Origin: Arenicellales bacterium | GTDB lineage: Bacteria; Pseudomonadota; Gammaproteobacteria; Arenicellales; UBA868 | Direction of reading: 5' to 3' | DNA: 6,656 bases | Assembly (NCBI GenBank): GCA_028825345.1 | Contig: JAPKAJ010000121.1 | Coordinates: 1-6,656, forward strand | Shown: piece after piece, positions 1 to 6,202 of the stretch | Layout: every line of letters begins with the position of its first letter | Position numbering within the stretch: position 1 is the stretch's first letter | Position numbers and translations under genes: made by a program | Notes under the pieces: generated by a model | Seen by the model: only the letters and a program-made list of their open reading frames with translations | Database searches by the model: none | Told to the model about the DNA's origin: nothing

Positions 1-1
1 C

Positions 2-198
2 GACGCGAGTAAAGATTATGCGCGGACTATGGTTGGTACTCCTTTCTATTTATCGCCCGAAATAATCGAAGACCGCCCCTATAACGGACAATCAGACGTC
101 TGGAGTTTAGGTGTAGTACTGTATGAAATGGCGACTTTGAGACATCCGTTCGATGCAGATTCTTTACATCATTTGGCAGTGAAGATATTGAATGGGAA
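2..198 (+). CDS. Partial exon of a NEK-type eukaryotic Ser/Thr protein kinase
   Basis: Frame 2 is open from the left edge through codon 197-199 (66 residues), then hits TAA at 200-202. The translation covers the activation segment and the following subdomains of a eukaryotic protein kinase: VGTPFYLSPE (T-loop and APE motif), then SDVWSLGVVLYEMATLRHPF (subdomain IX and beyond), ending KILNGK. The wording SDxWSLGxxLYEMxTLxxPF followed by KIxxG is typical of NEK kinases; bacterial PknB-type kinases usually read GTPxYMAPE here. The apparent stop is best explained by splicing: GTAAGT begins at 199, so the exon would end after 198, within the last Lys codon. The N-lobe and catalytic loop lie outside the window, and the C-lobe end is missing. 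A genuine bacterial gene with this sequence would be surprising. The kinase family is clear; the exact NEK subfamily and host are not. Confidence 0.85.
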
Positions 199-268
199 GT
201 AAGTTTTTGGTTGGGATTGTTGTGTTGTGTGTGAGAAGTGTGATTTGTGAAAGTGTAGTGTTTGCTGT
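199..268 (+). other. Intron-like segment after the kinase exon; probable junction zone
   Basis: The segment opens with GTAAGT, a consensus 5' splice donor, exactly where kinase similarity stops. These 70 bases are almost all G, T and A, with a single C (position 265), unlike the exon before and the bacterial gene after. This fits the 5' part of a protist intron. A TTTGCTGTTTAG sequence ending at 272 resembles an acceptor, but reading through it gives no kinase sequence, and its TTA (269-271) is the stop codon of the minus-strand gene. The true intron end is therefore probably not in this window, and the eukaryotic-to-bacterial junction likely falls within this stretch. No terminator hairpin is visible for the minus-strand gene. 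Confidence 0.5.
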
Positions 269-1102
269 TTAGGACAGCCCTTTGGGTTTGTGCTGCGAGT
301 GCGCGTACATGGTTTCGGTAATGACCTCGAGTGAGCGACGCTGGTGTTCAACATTTTTTAGCGGGTCATCCGAGACTGGGCCAGTCTCAAGTTCAAAATG
401 TCCAAAGTGATCCTCTCCACGAACCAGTATGGCAGTATCCCGGGGCCCTTCCTTGATGGCACTCGTGGGCAGGTAATCCATCAGTAGTCCGATTCTCCGA
501 TCATCAGACTGGTTTGGGTTCGAAGCGTGAATGATCGCATGATTGATTACGGTAGCCTCGCCCGGGGCGAGTTCGATATCGGTAGCGCCTGATTGGTCAA
601 ACACCTCGGTTATGTACTGCGCCCGCGACAAAATACTGTCAGGATCGCTACCCTCACTGTGAGCAAGTAATGCCCCGCGGTGAGAGCCCGGAATAACTCT
701 AAGACAGCCACTTTTGCTATTGGCATGGCTTAGTGCGAGCCAGCAGATGGAAAGAAAGGGTTTGAGTTTGATGTACGCGGTATCCTGATGCCACGCCGCG
801 TGCTGACGGGTTTTGGGTTCTTTGATCCGGAATGTGGAATTCCAGTGTAAAAGATTAGGACCAAGAAGATCCTCCATCAGATCCAGCAATCGGGAATCGC
901 GGGAAAGCCGGTCTATACACGGGAGTATGAGATTTGCCTTGAAGTCCAGCTGTCCTTTGAGTTTTGGATAGTTTGTCTCGAACTGTTCAACTTGGGCGCG
1001 CAGGATCTGCGCCTCGGATTCGTCCAGAATGCGAACCGGTGGTAAAAAGCCGTGCCGAGCAAAGTGTTCTATTTGTGCCGGGCTTAGGAATTTAGTTGGC
1101 AT
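269..1102 (-). CDS. Phytanoyl-CoA dioxygenase (PhyH) family Fe(II)/2-oxoglutarate oxygenase
   Basis: This is a 277-residue cytoplasmic protein of normal length for the PhyH family of non-haem iron, 2-oxoglutarate-dependent hydroxylases. The iron triad is visible: H105 and D107 in WHQD, and H192 in NHAIIHAS. R202/R203 in DRRIGL would bind the 2-oxoglutarate carboxylate. The family motif GCLRVIPGSHRG lies between them (residues 132-143), and the N-terminal HGF (17-19) is also typical. The ATG at 1102 is preceded by AGGGAG with 7 bases of spacing, which supports this start. The gene is transcribed away from the DmdA-like gene and shares a 201-bp intergenic region with it, so co-regulation is plausible. 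Members hydroxylate very varied substrates (phytanoyl-CoA, ectoine, halogenation targets, small amines), so the substrate cannot be read from the sequence. The C-terminal end lies close to the probable eukaryotic junction but the gene appears complete. Confidence 0.92.
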   Translation of the reverse strand: MPTKFLSPAQIEHFARHGFLPPVRILDESEAQILRAQVEQFETNYPKLKGQLDFKANLILPCIDRLSRDSRLLDLMEDLLGPNLLHWNSTFRIKEPKTRQHAAWHQDTAYIKLKPFLSICWLALSHANSKSGCLRVIPGSHRGALLAHSEGSDPDSILSRAQYITEVFDQSGATDIELAPGEATVINHAIIHASNPNQSDDRRIGLLMDYLPTSAIKEGPRDTAILVRGEDHFGHFELETGPVSDDPLKNVEHQRRSLEVITETMYAHSQHKPKGLS

Positions 1103-1109
1103 CTACCCA

Positions 1110-1115
1110 CTCCCT
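1110..1115 (-). promoter_or_regulatory. Ribosome binding site of the PhyH gene
   Basis: On the minus strand this reads AGGGAG, 7 bases before the ATG at 1102-1100. It is the clearest Shine-Dalgarno match in the divergent region and fixes the start of the oxygenase gene. Confidence 0.7.
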
Positions 1116-1164
1116 TTAGGCTGAAACGATGCTAAGGGGTGGGATCGCCCAAGCATAACGCTCA

Positions 1165-1198
1165 AAAGTGTATGGGATATTGACAGATATAACACTTT
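1165..1198. promoter_or_regulatory. Inverted repeat in divergent promoter region (candidate operator)
   Basis: AAAGTGT (1165-1171) and ACACTTT (1192-1198) form a perfect 7-bp inverted repeat with 20 bases between the arms. It lies 62 bp from the PhyH start and 105 bp from the DmdA-like start, about where promoters of both divergent genes should be. A TTGACA (-35-like, plus strand, 1180-1185) falls between the arms, but no good -10 hexamer follows at the right distance. On the minus strand a weak TATATC box overlaps the right arm. A dimeric repressor or activator site is possible; no regulator gene is in the window. Confidence 0.3.
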
Positions 1199-1303
1199 CG
1201 CGGACATTGAAAACCACGCGAGTTATCATTTGGCCCACACTGGCGTCTAGATCGACCGGACCGTATGATTGCGCCGCTCAATTTTCCCCTGAGATCTTAG
1301 CCC

Positions 1304-2410
1304 ATGTCTATGCTTAATTTGACACCATCGATTCGCCTTCGTAGAACGCCATTTTCCAATCGTGTAGATAGTGCTGGGGCGAAGGCGTACACGATCTATA
1401 ACCATATGCGTCTGGCGTCTTATTACGAGACACCCGAGGAAGATTATCGACACCTTAAGACTGCGGTCCAGGTTTGGGATGTCTCCTGTGAGCGCCAGGT
1501 TGAGATCAAAGGCCCAGATGCGTTACGACTGGTACAGATGACGACGCCACGTGATATGTCGCGGATGCGAGATGATCAATGTTACTACGTACCTATGGTC
1601 GACAGTGCCGGCAAAATGATGAACGACCCTGTTGCCGTACGTCTGGGCCAGGATCGTTACTGGCTGTCGTTGGCGGATTCGGACATGTTGCTTTACTGCA
1701 AGGGCCTTGCGGCAGGGTCTGGCCTCGATGTCGAGGTCTTTGAGCCGGATGTCTCACCGCTCGCGATTCAGGGCCCAAAAGCCGATGAATTGGTCTGCCG
1801 TGTATTTGGGGAAGAGATCGCCTGTACCAGATTCTTTCGCCACAAGACCATCAATTTTCAGGGTCAGGATATGATCATTGCTCGCTCCGGATGGTCTCAC
1901 CAAGGCGGTTTTGAGCTGTACCTGGATGGTAGCGGATACGGAGAAGCCGTTTGGGATGCATTATTTGATGCTGGTAAAGATCTTGATGTCCGGGCGGGTT
2001 GCCCCAATCTGATCGAGCGGATCGAGGCGGGCCTGCTCTCTTTTGGCAGCGATATCACCATGGATCACACGCCCTTTGAGGCAGGTCTAGGTAAATACTG
2101 TAATCTCGACAGCGCCACAGGTTTTCTGGGTCGTAAAGCCTTGTTAGAACTGCAAGAGCCAGCAAAGCAGATTCGAGCACTCGCGCTTGCCGGGCCAGCG
2201 GTACCTGCGATCAATCACCCATGGTCTTTGCACGATTCCACAGGCAATATCGCTGGGCATATCTCTTCTTCCACCTGGTCGCCAGATTTTGATACAAACG
2301 TGACTATCGCGATGGTTAAACGGGAACATTGGGACGGGGGGGCTGTGCTGACCGCCAAGGTTCCCGACGGAGATCGCAGCGCGATCGTGCAGGACAAGTT
2401 CTGGATTTAA
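1304..2410 (+). CDS. dmdA: DMSP demethylase (DmdA)-like, tetrahydrofolate-dependent GcvT-fold methyltransferase
   Basis: This 368-residue protein belongs to the aminomethyltransferase (GcvT) fold. It matches, in order and in spacing, the DMSP demethylase of SAR11 as I remember it: RLRRTPF (11-17), DYRHLK (47-52), VQVWDVS (55-61), CYY (93-95), IARSGWS (192-198), GGFELY (201-206) and GCPNLIERIE (232-241). The Asp-Asp of true glycine-cleavage T-protein is N107-D108 here, as in DmdA. DmdA moves one S-methyl of dimethylsulfoniopropionate to tetrahydrofolate, giving methylmercaptopropionate and 5-methyl-THF, in the cytoplasm. ATG 1304 has only a weak upstream GAG; M3 at 1310 is an alternative start. 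The gene begins the plus-strand run that continues with CoA-thioester enzymes, consistent with a carboxylic acid product. DmdA-like proteins outside the proven clades may act on other methylated sulfonium or amine compounds. GcvT-family membership is near certain; DMSP as substrate is an inference. Confidence 0.68.
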   Translation: MSMLNLTPSIRLRRTPFSNRVDSAGAKAYTIYNHMRLASYYETPEEDYRHLKTAVQVWDVSCERQVEIKGPDALRLVQMTTPRDMSRMRDDQCYYVPMVDSAGKMMNDPVAVRLGQDRYWLSLADSDMLLYCKGLAAGSGLDVEVFEPDVSPLAIQGPKADELVCRVFGEEIACTRFFRHKTINFQGQDMIIARSGWSHQGGFELYLDGSGYGEAVWDALFDAGKDLDVRAGCPNLIERIEAGLLSFGSDITMDHTPFEAGLGKYCNLDSATGFLGRKALLELQEPAKQIRALALAGPAVPAINHPWSLHDSTGNIAGHISSSTWSPDFDTNVTIAMVKREHWDGGAVLTAKVPDGDRSAIVQDKFWI

Positions 2411-2433
2411 CTAATCTGCGAAATATAACGGTA

Positions 2434-2580
2434 ATGAAAAAACCAGCAGAAAAACCAATAGGTAAAAAGCAAAACTCCAATATCCTGGGTCGGGTCGTAG
2501 ATGAAACATCCGGGTCTGATTGGAGTGATACAGTTCAATGTATTGTGGTTGCAGGCTCTTTATCCTTTTTAATGAGTTAG
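2434..2580 (+). CDS. Possible 48-residue small protein of unknown function
   Basis: An ATG at 2434 opens a short frame to TAG at 2578-2580, filling most of the 184-bp gap between the DmdA-like gene and the CoA-transferase. The N-terminus is lysine-rich (MKKPAEKPIGKK), the middle is polar (GRVVDETSGSDWSD), and the C-terminus is hydrophobic (CIVVAGSLSFLM). There is no convincing Shine-Dalgarno upstream of the ATG. Its stop codon overlaps the AGGAG (2579-2583) that serves the next gene, an arrangement that could allow translational coupling or a leader peptide. I recognise no family. It could equally be untranslated spacer with a chance ORF. Confidence 0.22.
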   Translation: MKKPAEKPIGKKQNSNILGRVVDETSGSDWSDTVQCIVVAGSLSFLMS

Positions 2581-2583
2581 GAG
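2579..2583 (+). promoter_or_regulatory. Ribosome binding site of the CoA-transferase gene
   Basis: AGGAG lies 11 bases before ATG 2595, slightly longer spacing than ideal. It overlaps the TAG of the upstream small frame. It supports 2595 as the start over later in-frame ATG codons such as the one at codon 15. Confidence 0.55.
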
Positions 2584-2594
2584 TACCTTAAGAC

Positions 2595-3719
2595 ATGGGA
2601 TTAGATCAGGAACTGGCCGGATTGCTGGTGGTATCAATGGAGCAGGCGGTTGCTGCTCCGTATTGCGGTTTGATGCTGGCCGATGCCGGGGCGAGGGTGA
2701 TTAAGGTGGAGCGCACAGAAGGAGATTTCGCGCGAGGCTACGATCAAGGCGCCGATGGAAAAAGTGTTTTTTTCTCCTGGCTTAATCGAGGCAAGGAGTC
2801 TATCTGTATCGATCTCAACCAAGACGCTGATGAAGCGTTGTTGCGGTCTATGCTTAAACATGCCGATGTGTTTTTGCACAACCTTGCGCCGGGGGCGCTT
2901 ACCCGCCGTGGTTTTGGTGGTGAGGCGCTGCGTGAACACAACCCTGGTCTCATCACCTGTGAGATCAATGGATATGGTTCGTCTGGTCCGGGTGCCAGGA
3001 AAAAAGCCTACGATTTTTTGGTACAGGCTGAAAGTGGGATCTGTGCGATTAATGGTACGCAGGAGCAACCGGCACGGGTGGGTATTTCCATCTGCGACAT
3101 CGCTTCTGGCCAAACGGCGTTTTCTTCGATTCTGCGTGCGTTGATTCAGCGCGGCCGCACTGGGACAGGGCTCGACATTTCCATTGCCATGTTTGATGTC
3201 ATGGCGGATTTCATGAATTTTCCGCTGTTGGCGCATCGTTACCTTGGCGGTGCACCGCAAAGAATGGGGTTGACGCACCCGCTGATTGCGCCTTACGGAG
3301 CATACACGGTTAAAGATGGCAGCCACATTCTGATTGCGATCCAGAATGATCGTGAGTGGTGCAGTTTCTGTGATGCCATATTGGGTCAGCCCGAGCTCGG
3401 CGCTGATGCACGTTTTGTGAATAACACTGAGCGGGTCAAGCATCGTAAAGCGATGGACGAGATAATCAATGGCGTGTTTGGCAAGCATTCTGCTGATCAG
3501 ATGAGCCAGTTGCTGGACGATGCGAAAATAGCCAATGCCTGCTTGAGCAGCGTCGAGGATCTGTCCAGTCATCAACTGATTCGAAACCTTGTCGCCGATT
3601 TTGGCGGCACCAAGGTTAATATGGCGGATCTGCCGGTGGTGACGGATGGCGAACGTCCAACGCTTGTTCCCCTGCTTGACCAGCACGGCGAGTCAGTCCG
3701 ATCAGAGTTTGCTGCCTAG
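2595..3719 (+). CDS. Family III CoA-transferase (CaiB/BaiF type)
   Basis: The 374-residue protein matches the usual length of class III CoA-transferases, which move CoA between carboxylates without a ligase or ATP. Visible landmarks are the N-terminal Rossmann-like region with APYCGLMLADAGARVIKVE (21-39), the GDxxRG motif at 43-48 (GDFARG), a NRGKESICIDL stretch (64-74), LAPGALTRRGFG (97-108), and VGISICDIASG (162-172). D168 in that last motif lines up with the catalytic aspartate of formyl-CoA transferase (D169). RTGTGLDISIAMFD (188-201) is the usual next block. The gene is followed after 79 bp by an acyl-CoA dehydrogenase, so its product is probably oxidised next. In this context it could load CoA onto the acid made by the DmdA-like enzyme, or act on a C5 dicarboxylate as in itaconate catabolism (Pseudomonas Ict type). 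It has one CaiB domain and so is not the two-domain DMSP lyase DddD. Family is certain, substrate unknown. Confidence 0.93.
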   Translation: MGLDQELAGLLVVSMEQAVAAPYCGLMLADAGARVIKVERTEGDFARGYDQGADGKSVFFSWLNRGKESICIDLNQDADEALLRSMLKHADVFLHNLAPGALTRRGFGGEALREHNPGLITCEINGYGSSGPGARKKAYDFLVQAESGICAINGTQEQPARVGISICDIASGQTAFSSILRALIQRGRTGTGLDISIAMFDVMADFMNFPLLAHRYLGGAPQRMGLTHPLIAPYGAYTVKDGSHILIAIQNDREWCSFCDAILGQPELGADARFVNNTERVKHRKAMDEIINGVFGKHSADQMSQLLDDAKIANACLSSVEDLSSHQLIRNLVADFGGTKVNMADLPVVTDGERPTLVPLLDQHGESVRSEFAA

Positions 3720-3794
3720 TCGACAGGTTTGACTGCAACAGTGCGATAAAGCAATAACGCTTTGGCCCGCAACATTCGAATATCAGGATCCATG

Positions 3795-3804
3795 ACTCAT
3801 GAGT
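3795..3804. repeat. 10-bp perfect palindrome over the acyl-CoA dehydrogenase start codon
   Basis: ACTCATGAGT reads the same on both strands and is centred on the ATG at 3799. AGGA at 3785-3788 is the probable ribosome binding site, 10 bases upstream. A palindrome of this length can arise by chance, and no loop separates the arms, so a functional role is doubtful. Confidence 0.2.
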
Positions 3805-4971
3805 ACTAAACCCCCAACCTATATGCTGGATCACCCGGAGATCCGCGATAGCGTAACCCGCCTGTGTGAGGGTTTTCCCGGTGAGTACTGGCGTAAAAAC
3901 GATCGCGAGCAGGATTATCCCCGCGAGTTTGTGGATGCGTTGACCCAGGCCGGATTTTTGAGCGCGCTCATTCCCGAAGAGTTTGACGGCTCTGGCTTGC
4001 CTTTGTCAGCCGGCGCGGCGATTCTCGAAGAGGTTCATCGCTCTGGTGGCAATGCCGGAGCCTGTCATGCACAGATGTATACCATGGGCACACTGTTGCG
4101 CCATGGCTCGCAGTCGCAAAAACAGCAATATCTGCCAGCCATCTCCTGCGGCGAACTGCGGCTGCAGGCCTTTGGTGTCACCGAACCGACCAGTGGCACG
4201 GATACCACCGCATTGCGCACCACAGCGCGCCGTGAAGGCGATCACTATGTGGTGAATGGGCAGAAGATCTGGACTTCCCGTGCCCAGTATTCAGACCTGA
4301 TGATCCTGTTGTGTCGGACCACGCCGCGCGAGCAGGTTGAGAAAAAAACTGACGGTCTTTCGGTGTTGCTGGTAGATATGCGCGAAGCTCGGGGCAAAAC
4401 GCTGACTATCCGCCCGATCCGTACCATGATGAATCACGCGACCACCGAGATCTTCTTTGATGATATGCGCGTGCCGGTCGACAACCTGATTGGAGAAGAA
4501 GGCCGAGGGTTTCGTTACATATTATCGGGCATGAATACCGAGCGGATTCTGATCGCGTCCGAATGTATTGGCGATGCCAAGTGGTTTATTGAAAAAGCCA
4601 CTGCCTATGCCAGTGAGCGTTCTGTCTTTGGCCGGCCCATTGGCCAGAATCAGGGGGTACAGTTTCCTATCGCCCGGGCCTATGCCCAGATGCGTGCGGC
4701 AGAGCTGGTGCTGCGAGAGGCAATCCGGCTTTACGATGCGGGCGAGAACCCAGGTGAAGAGGCCAATCTTGCCAAGATGCTGGCTGCAGATGCTTCCTGG
4801 GCTTCTGCAGAGATGTGCGTGCAGACTTATGGTGGCTTCGGATTTGCCGAAGAATATGACGTGGAGCGCAAGTTTCGCGAGACCAGGCTATACCAGGTTG
4901 CCCCGATCTCGACTAATCTGATCCTGAGTTATCTGGGTGAGCATGTACTGGGTCTGCCGCGTTCTTACTGA
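3799..4971 (+). CDS. Acyl-CoA dehydrogenase with a helix-G (isovaleryl/long-chain type) catalytic Glu
   Basis: This 390-residue flavoprotein has the standard acyl-CoA dehydrogenase length and fold. It would oxidise an acyl-CoA to the 2,3-enoyl-CoA with FAD and pass electrons to ETF. Signature 1 is clear in GVTEPTSGTDTTA (126-138), followed by GQKIWTS (154-160). The FAD-binding C-terminal block includes RSVFGRPIGQNQGVQ (274-288) and QTYGGFGFAEEYDVER (342-357). The usual catalytic glutamate (YEGT motif) is absent: the aligned segment is LYQVAPISTN and the position is P369. Instead E248 in SGMNTERILIA sits where isovaleryl-CoA and long-chain dehydrogenases carry theirs. This places it in a subfamily ending LGLPRSY. 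It is far shorter than DmdC (about 590 residues), so it is not the known methylmercaptopropionyl-CoA dehydrogenase. Nineteen bases separate it from the lyase gene, indicating one operon. The substrate is unknown; a branched or substituted short acyl-CoA is plausible. Confidence 0.93.
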   Translation: MSTKPPTYMLDHPEIRDSVTRLCEGFPGEYWRKNDREQDYPREFVDALTQAGFLSALIPEEFDGSGLPLSAGAAILEEVHRSGGNAGACHAQMYTMGTLLRHGSQSQKQQYLPAISCGELRLQAFGVTEPTSGTDTTALRTTARREGDHYVVNGQKIWTSRAQYSDLMILLCRTTPREQVEKKTDGLSVLLVDMREARGKTLTIRPIRTMMNHATTEIFFDDMRVPVDNLIGEEGRGFRYILSGMNTERILIASECIGDAKWFIEKATAYASERSVFGRPIGQNQGVQFPIARAYAQMRAAELVLREAIRLYDAGENPGEEANLAKMLAADASWASAEMCVQTYGGFGFAEEYDVERKFRETRLYQVAPISTNLILSYLGEHVLGLPRSY

Positions 4972-4990
4972 CAAATCGATAGAGAAAAAA

Positions 4991-5857
4991 ATGACAACCG
5001 ACGACCAGGAGATAGTTCAGCCTCGACGCAGTTTTATCTTCGCCCCAGGATTAAGACCCGAGTTGTATCCCAAGGCGCTCGCCTGTGGAGCGGACATTGT
5101 TTGTGTCGAACTGGAAGATGGTGTTGCGCCTCACGATAAGGACGAGGCGCGTGAGAAGACCATGGCGCTTTTTGCAGAACTCCAGGCAGACGATGGCGTG
5201 GAGCGCATCGTGCGCATCAACTGCCTGCGATCAGCCGTGGGTCTGGATGATGTTCAGGCAATCCTCGCGACAGACACACCGCCACCGGCTCTGATGCTGC
5301 CCAAGGTGGTTTCCCCGGATGAAATTGTCTGGCTGGATGACCTGCTGACTGAGCGGGGCCACGATACCCGTTTACATATCATCATCGAAATGAATGCAGG
5401 GCTTGAGGCTGTCTTTGACATCGCCAGGGCTAGCTCCAGGATAGATGCTTTGTTTTTTGGCGGCGTTGATATGTCGGCAGATTTACGCTGTAAAAATGCG
5501 TGGGAGCCCTTGCTCTATGCGCGTTCGCGCGTGGTTCACGCGGCAGCCAGCGTGGGTATTGATGCTATCGACGTGCCCTACCTGGATCTGGATGATCTGG
5601 AAGGCATGAAAGCCCAGGCGCAACTGGCAAAAGAACTTGGATTCAGTGGTAAGGGTGCGGTGCACCCCAAGCAGATCAGCGCCCTGAACGAAGTGTTTAC
5701 CCCATCGTTCGAAGAAGTGGCCAAAGCGCAGAAAATACTGGCGGCGTTCGAGGAGGCCAATACTGGATTGGTTGTTGTCGATGGCAAGTTGATCGAAAAA
5801 CCAGTGGTCCGCGAGATGCAGCGGATTGTCTCGGTGGCCAAACGCGCCGGTCTTTGA
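4991..5857 (+). CDS. HpcH/HpaI–CitE family acyl-CoA lyase (malyl-/citramalyl-CoA lyase-like)
   Basis: From ATG 4991 the protein is 288 residues, normal for stand-alone CitE-like lyases. An in-frame ATG at 4937 would overlap the dehydrogenase and add 18 residues before the conserved RRSFIFAPG; a GAG at 4982-4984 just upstream favours 4991. Landmarks are RRSFIFAPG (12-20), VELEDGVAP (39-47), RIN (75-77), the Mg2+ ligands E133 in IIEMNAGLEA and D160 in FFGGVDMSADL, GKGAVHPKQI (220-229), and a C-terminal VDGKLIEKPV (263-272). Such enzymes cleave 3-hydroxyacyl-CoA compounds such as malyl-CoA (to acetyl-CoA and glyoxylate) or citramalyl-CoA (to acetyl-CoA and pyruvate); some hydrolyse malyl-CoA. 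It is the last gene of the tight set. A Pseudomonas itaconate cluster also combines a CaiB-type transferase, an acyl-CoA dehydrogenase and such a lyase. The exact substrate cannot be assigned. Confidence 0.9.
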   Translation: MTTDDQEIVQPRRSFIFAPGLRPELYPKALACGADIVCVELEDGVAPHDKDEAREKTMALFAELQADDGVERIVRINCLRSAVGLDDVQAILATDTPPPALMLPKVVSPDEIVWLDDLLTERGHDTRLHIIIEMNAGLEAVFDIARASSRIDALFFGGVDMSADLRCKNAWEPLLYARSRVVHAAASVGIDAIDVPYLDLDDLEGMKAQAQLAKELGFSGKGAVHPKQISALNEVFTPSFEEVAKAQKILAAFEEANTGLVVVDGKLIEKPVVREMQRIVSVAKRAGL

Positions 5858-5893
5858 CTGGTAGGCTGGGCCCGTTTTATCCAAGAGCCGTTT

Positions 5894-6094
5894 TCAGCGC
5901 ATTCGCGCCGTCATGCGGGGAATCGGACTTGGCATCGCCATAGATATTTGGGGCAGACAACTGATATTATCGTTCAATTCCTTGAAGCGGCAATCAGCCC
6001 GGTCTTTCTCCTCGGCAAGGTAGTTTTTGAGGTAGAACCCTTTTTCTTCAGGCGTAAATTCATATTCAGCCGTGAGTGCGCAGGACTGCATCAT
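5894..6094 (-). CDS. Doubtful 66-residue hypothetical ORF, possibly a decayed gene
   Basis: The minus-strand frame from ATG 6094 encodes a charged, protein-like stretch (EYEFTPEEKGFYLKNYLAEE, then KDRADCRFKELNDNI). After about residue 45 it turns into a less natural, Met- and Pro-rich tail. In another minus frame, the stretch ending with the TAA at 5877-5879 reads YGDAKSDSPHDGANALKTAL, which looks more like a real C-terminus. One frameshift near 5955-5970 would join the two. That suggests either a degraded small gene or a sequencing error; a chance ORF is also possible. No Shine-Dalgarno precedes the ATG. I recognise no family. Confidence 0.2.
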   Translation of the reverse strand: MMQSCALTAEYEFTPEEKGFYLKNYLAEEKDRADCRFKELNDNISCLPQISMAMPSPIPRMTARMR

Positions 6095-6190
6095 AAGACA
6101 GTTTTACAGCTATATGCGTAGCGCGGCGTGGTTAGGTAGATGTGTTTTACGTCAGCATCTCGCCTTATGTTATTTTTATCGAATCAATAC

Positions 6191-6194
6191 GGAG
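6191..6194 (+). promoter_or_regulatory. Ribosome binding site that decides a TTG start
   Basis: GGAG lies 8 bases before TTG 6203 and no such site precedes the in-frame ATG at 6167. The nearer ATG at 6198 is out of frame and stops after six codons, so TTG is the favoured start of the last gene. Confidence 0.55.
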
Positions 6195-6202
6195 AAAATG
6201 TT

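Larger units (their letters stand above)
5858..6202. other. Intergenic region of 345 bp between lyase and 2-hydroxyacid dehydrogenase
   Basis: I see no RNA gene, clear promoter or rho-independent terminator here. A short stem across the lyase stop (5847-5852 with 5856-5861, one G-U pair, 3-base loop) is not followed directly by a T run, so it is a poor terminator candidate. The only coding signal is a doubtful minus-strand ORF (separate entry). The last 100 bases are AT-richer and contain the ribosome binding site for the gene at 6203, whose promoter should be here. Confidence 0.5.

Noticed and set aside
199..272. Complete 74-base intron from GTAAGT to the TTTAG at 268-272
   Set aside because: Joining the exons gives NGKTALWVCAASARTWFR and a stop, with no kinase similarity, and the TTA (269-271) is the stop codon of the oxygenase gene on the other strand.
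2634..3686. Long minus-strand open frame (350 residues) opposite the CoA-transferase gene
   Set aside because: The plus strand carries clear family III CoA-transferase motifs throughout; the antisense product shows no recognisable domain and its open state reflects codon bias of the sense gene.
2595..3719. Assignment of the CoA-transferase as the DMSP lyase DddD
   Set aside because: DddD has two fused CaiB domains (over 800 residues); only one domain is present here.
3747..3762. AAAGC-GCTTT hairpin between the CoA-transferase and dehydrogenase genes
   Set aside because: A 5-bp AT-rich stem with no T run is too weak to call a terminator or regulatory structure.
3799..4971. Assignment of the acyl-CoA dehydrogenase as DmdC
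   Set aside because: DmdC enzymes have about 590 residues with extra C-terminal sequence; this protein has 390 and the LGLPRSY-type ending.
4937..4990. Upstream ATG start for the CitE-like gene, overlapping the acyl-CoA dehydrogenase
   Set aside because: The extra 18 residues are the dehydrogenase end read in another frame and lie before the family's conserved start; ATG 4991 has a nearby GAG.
5847..5880. Rho-independent terminator after the lyase gene
   Set aside because: The stem is short, includes a G-U pair and the stop codon, has a 3-base loop, and the T run begins 13 bases after the stem; GGGCCC next to it has no loop.
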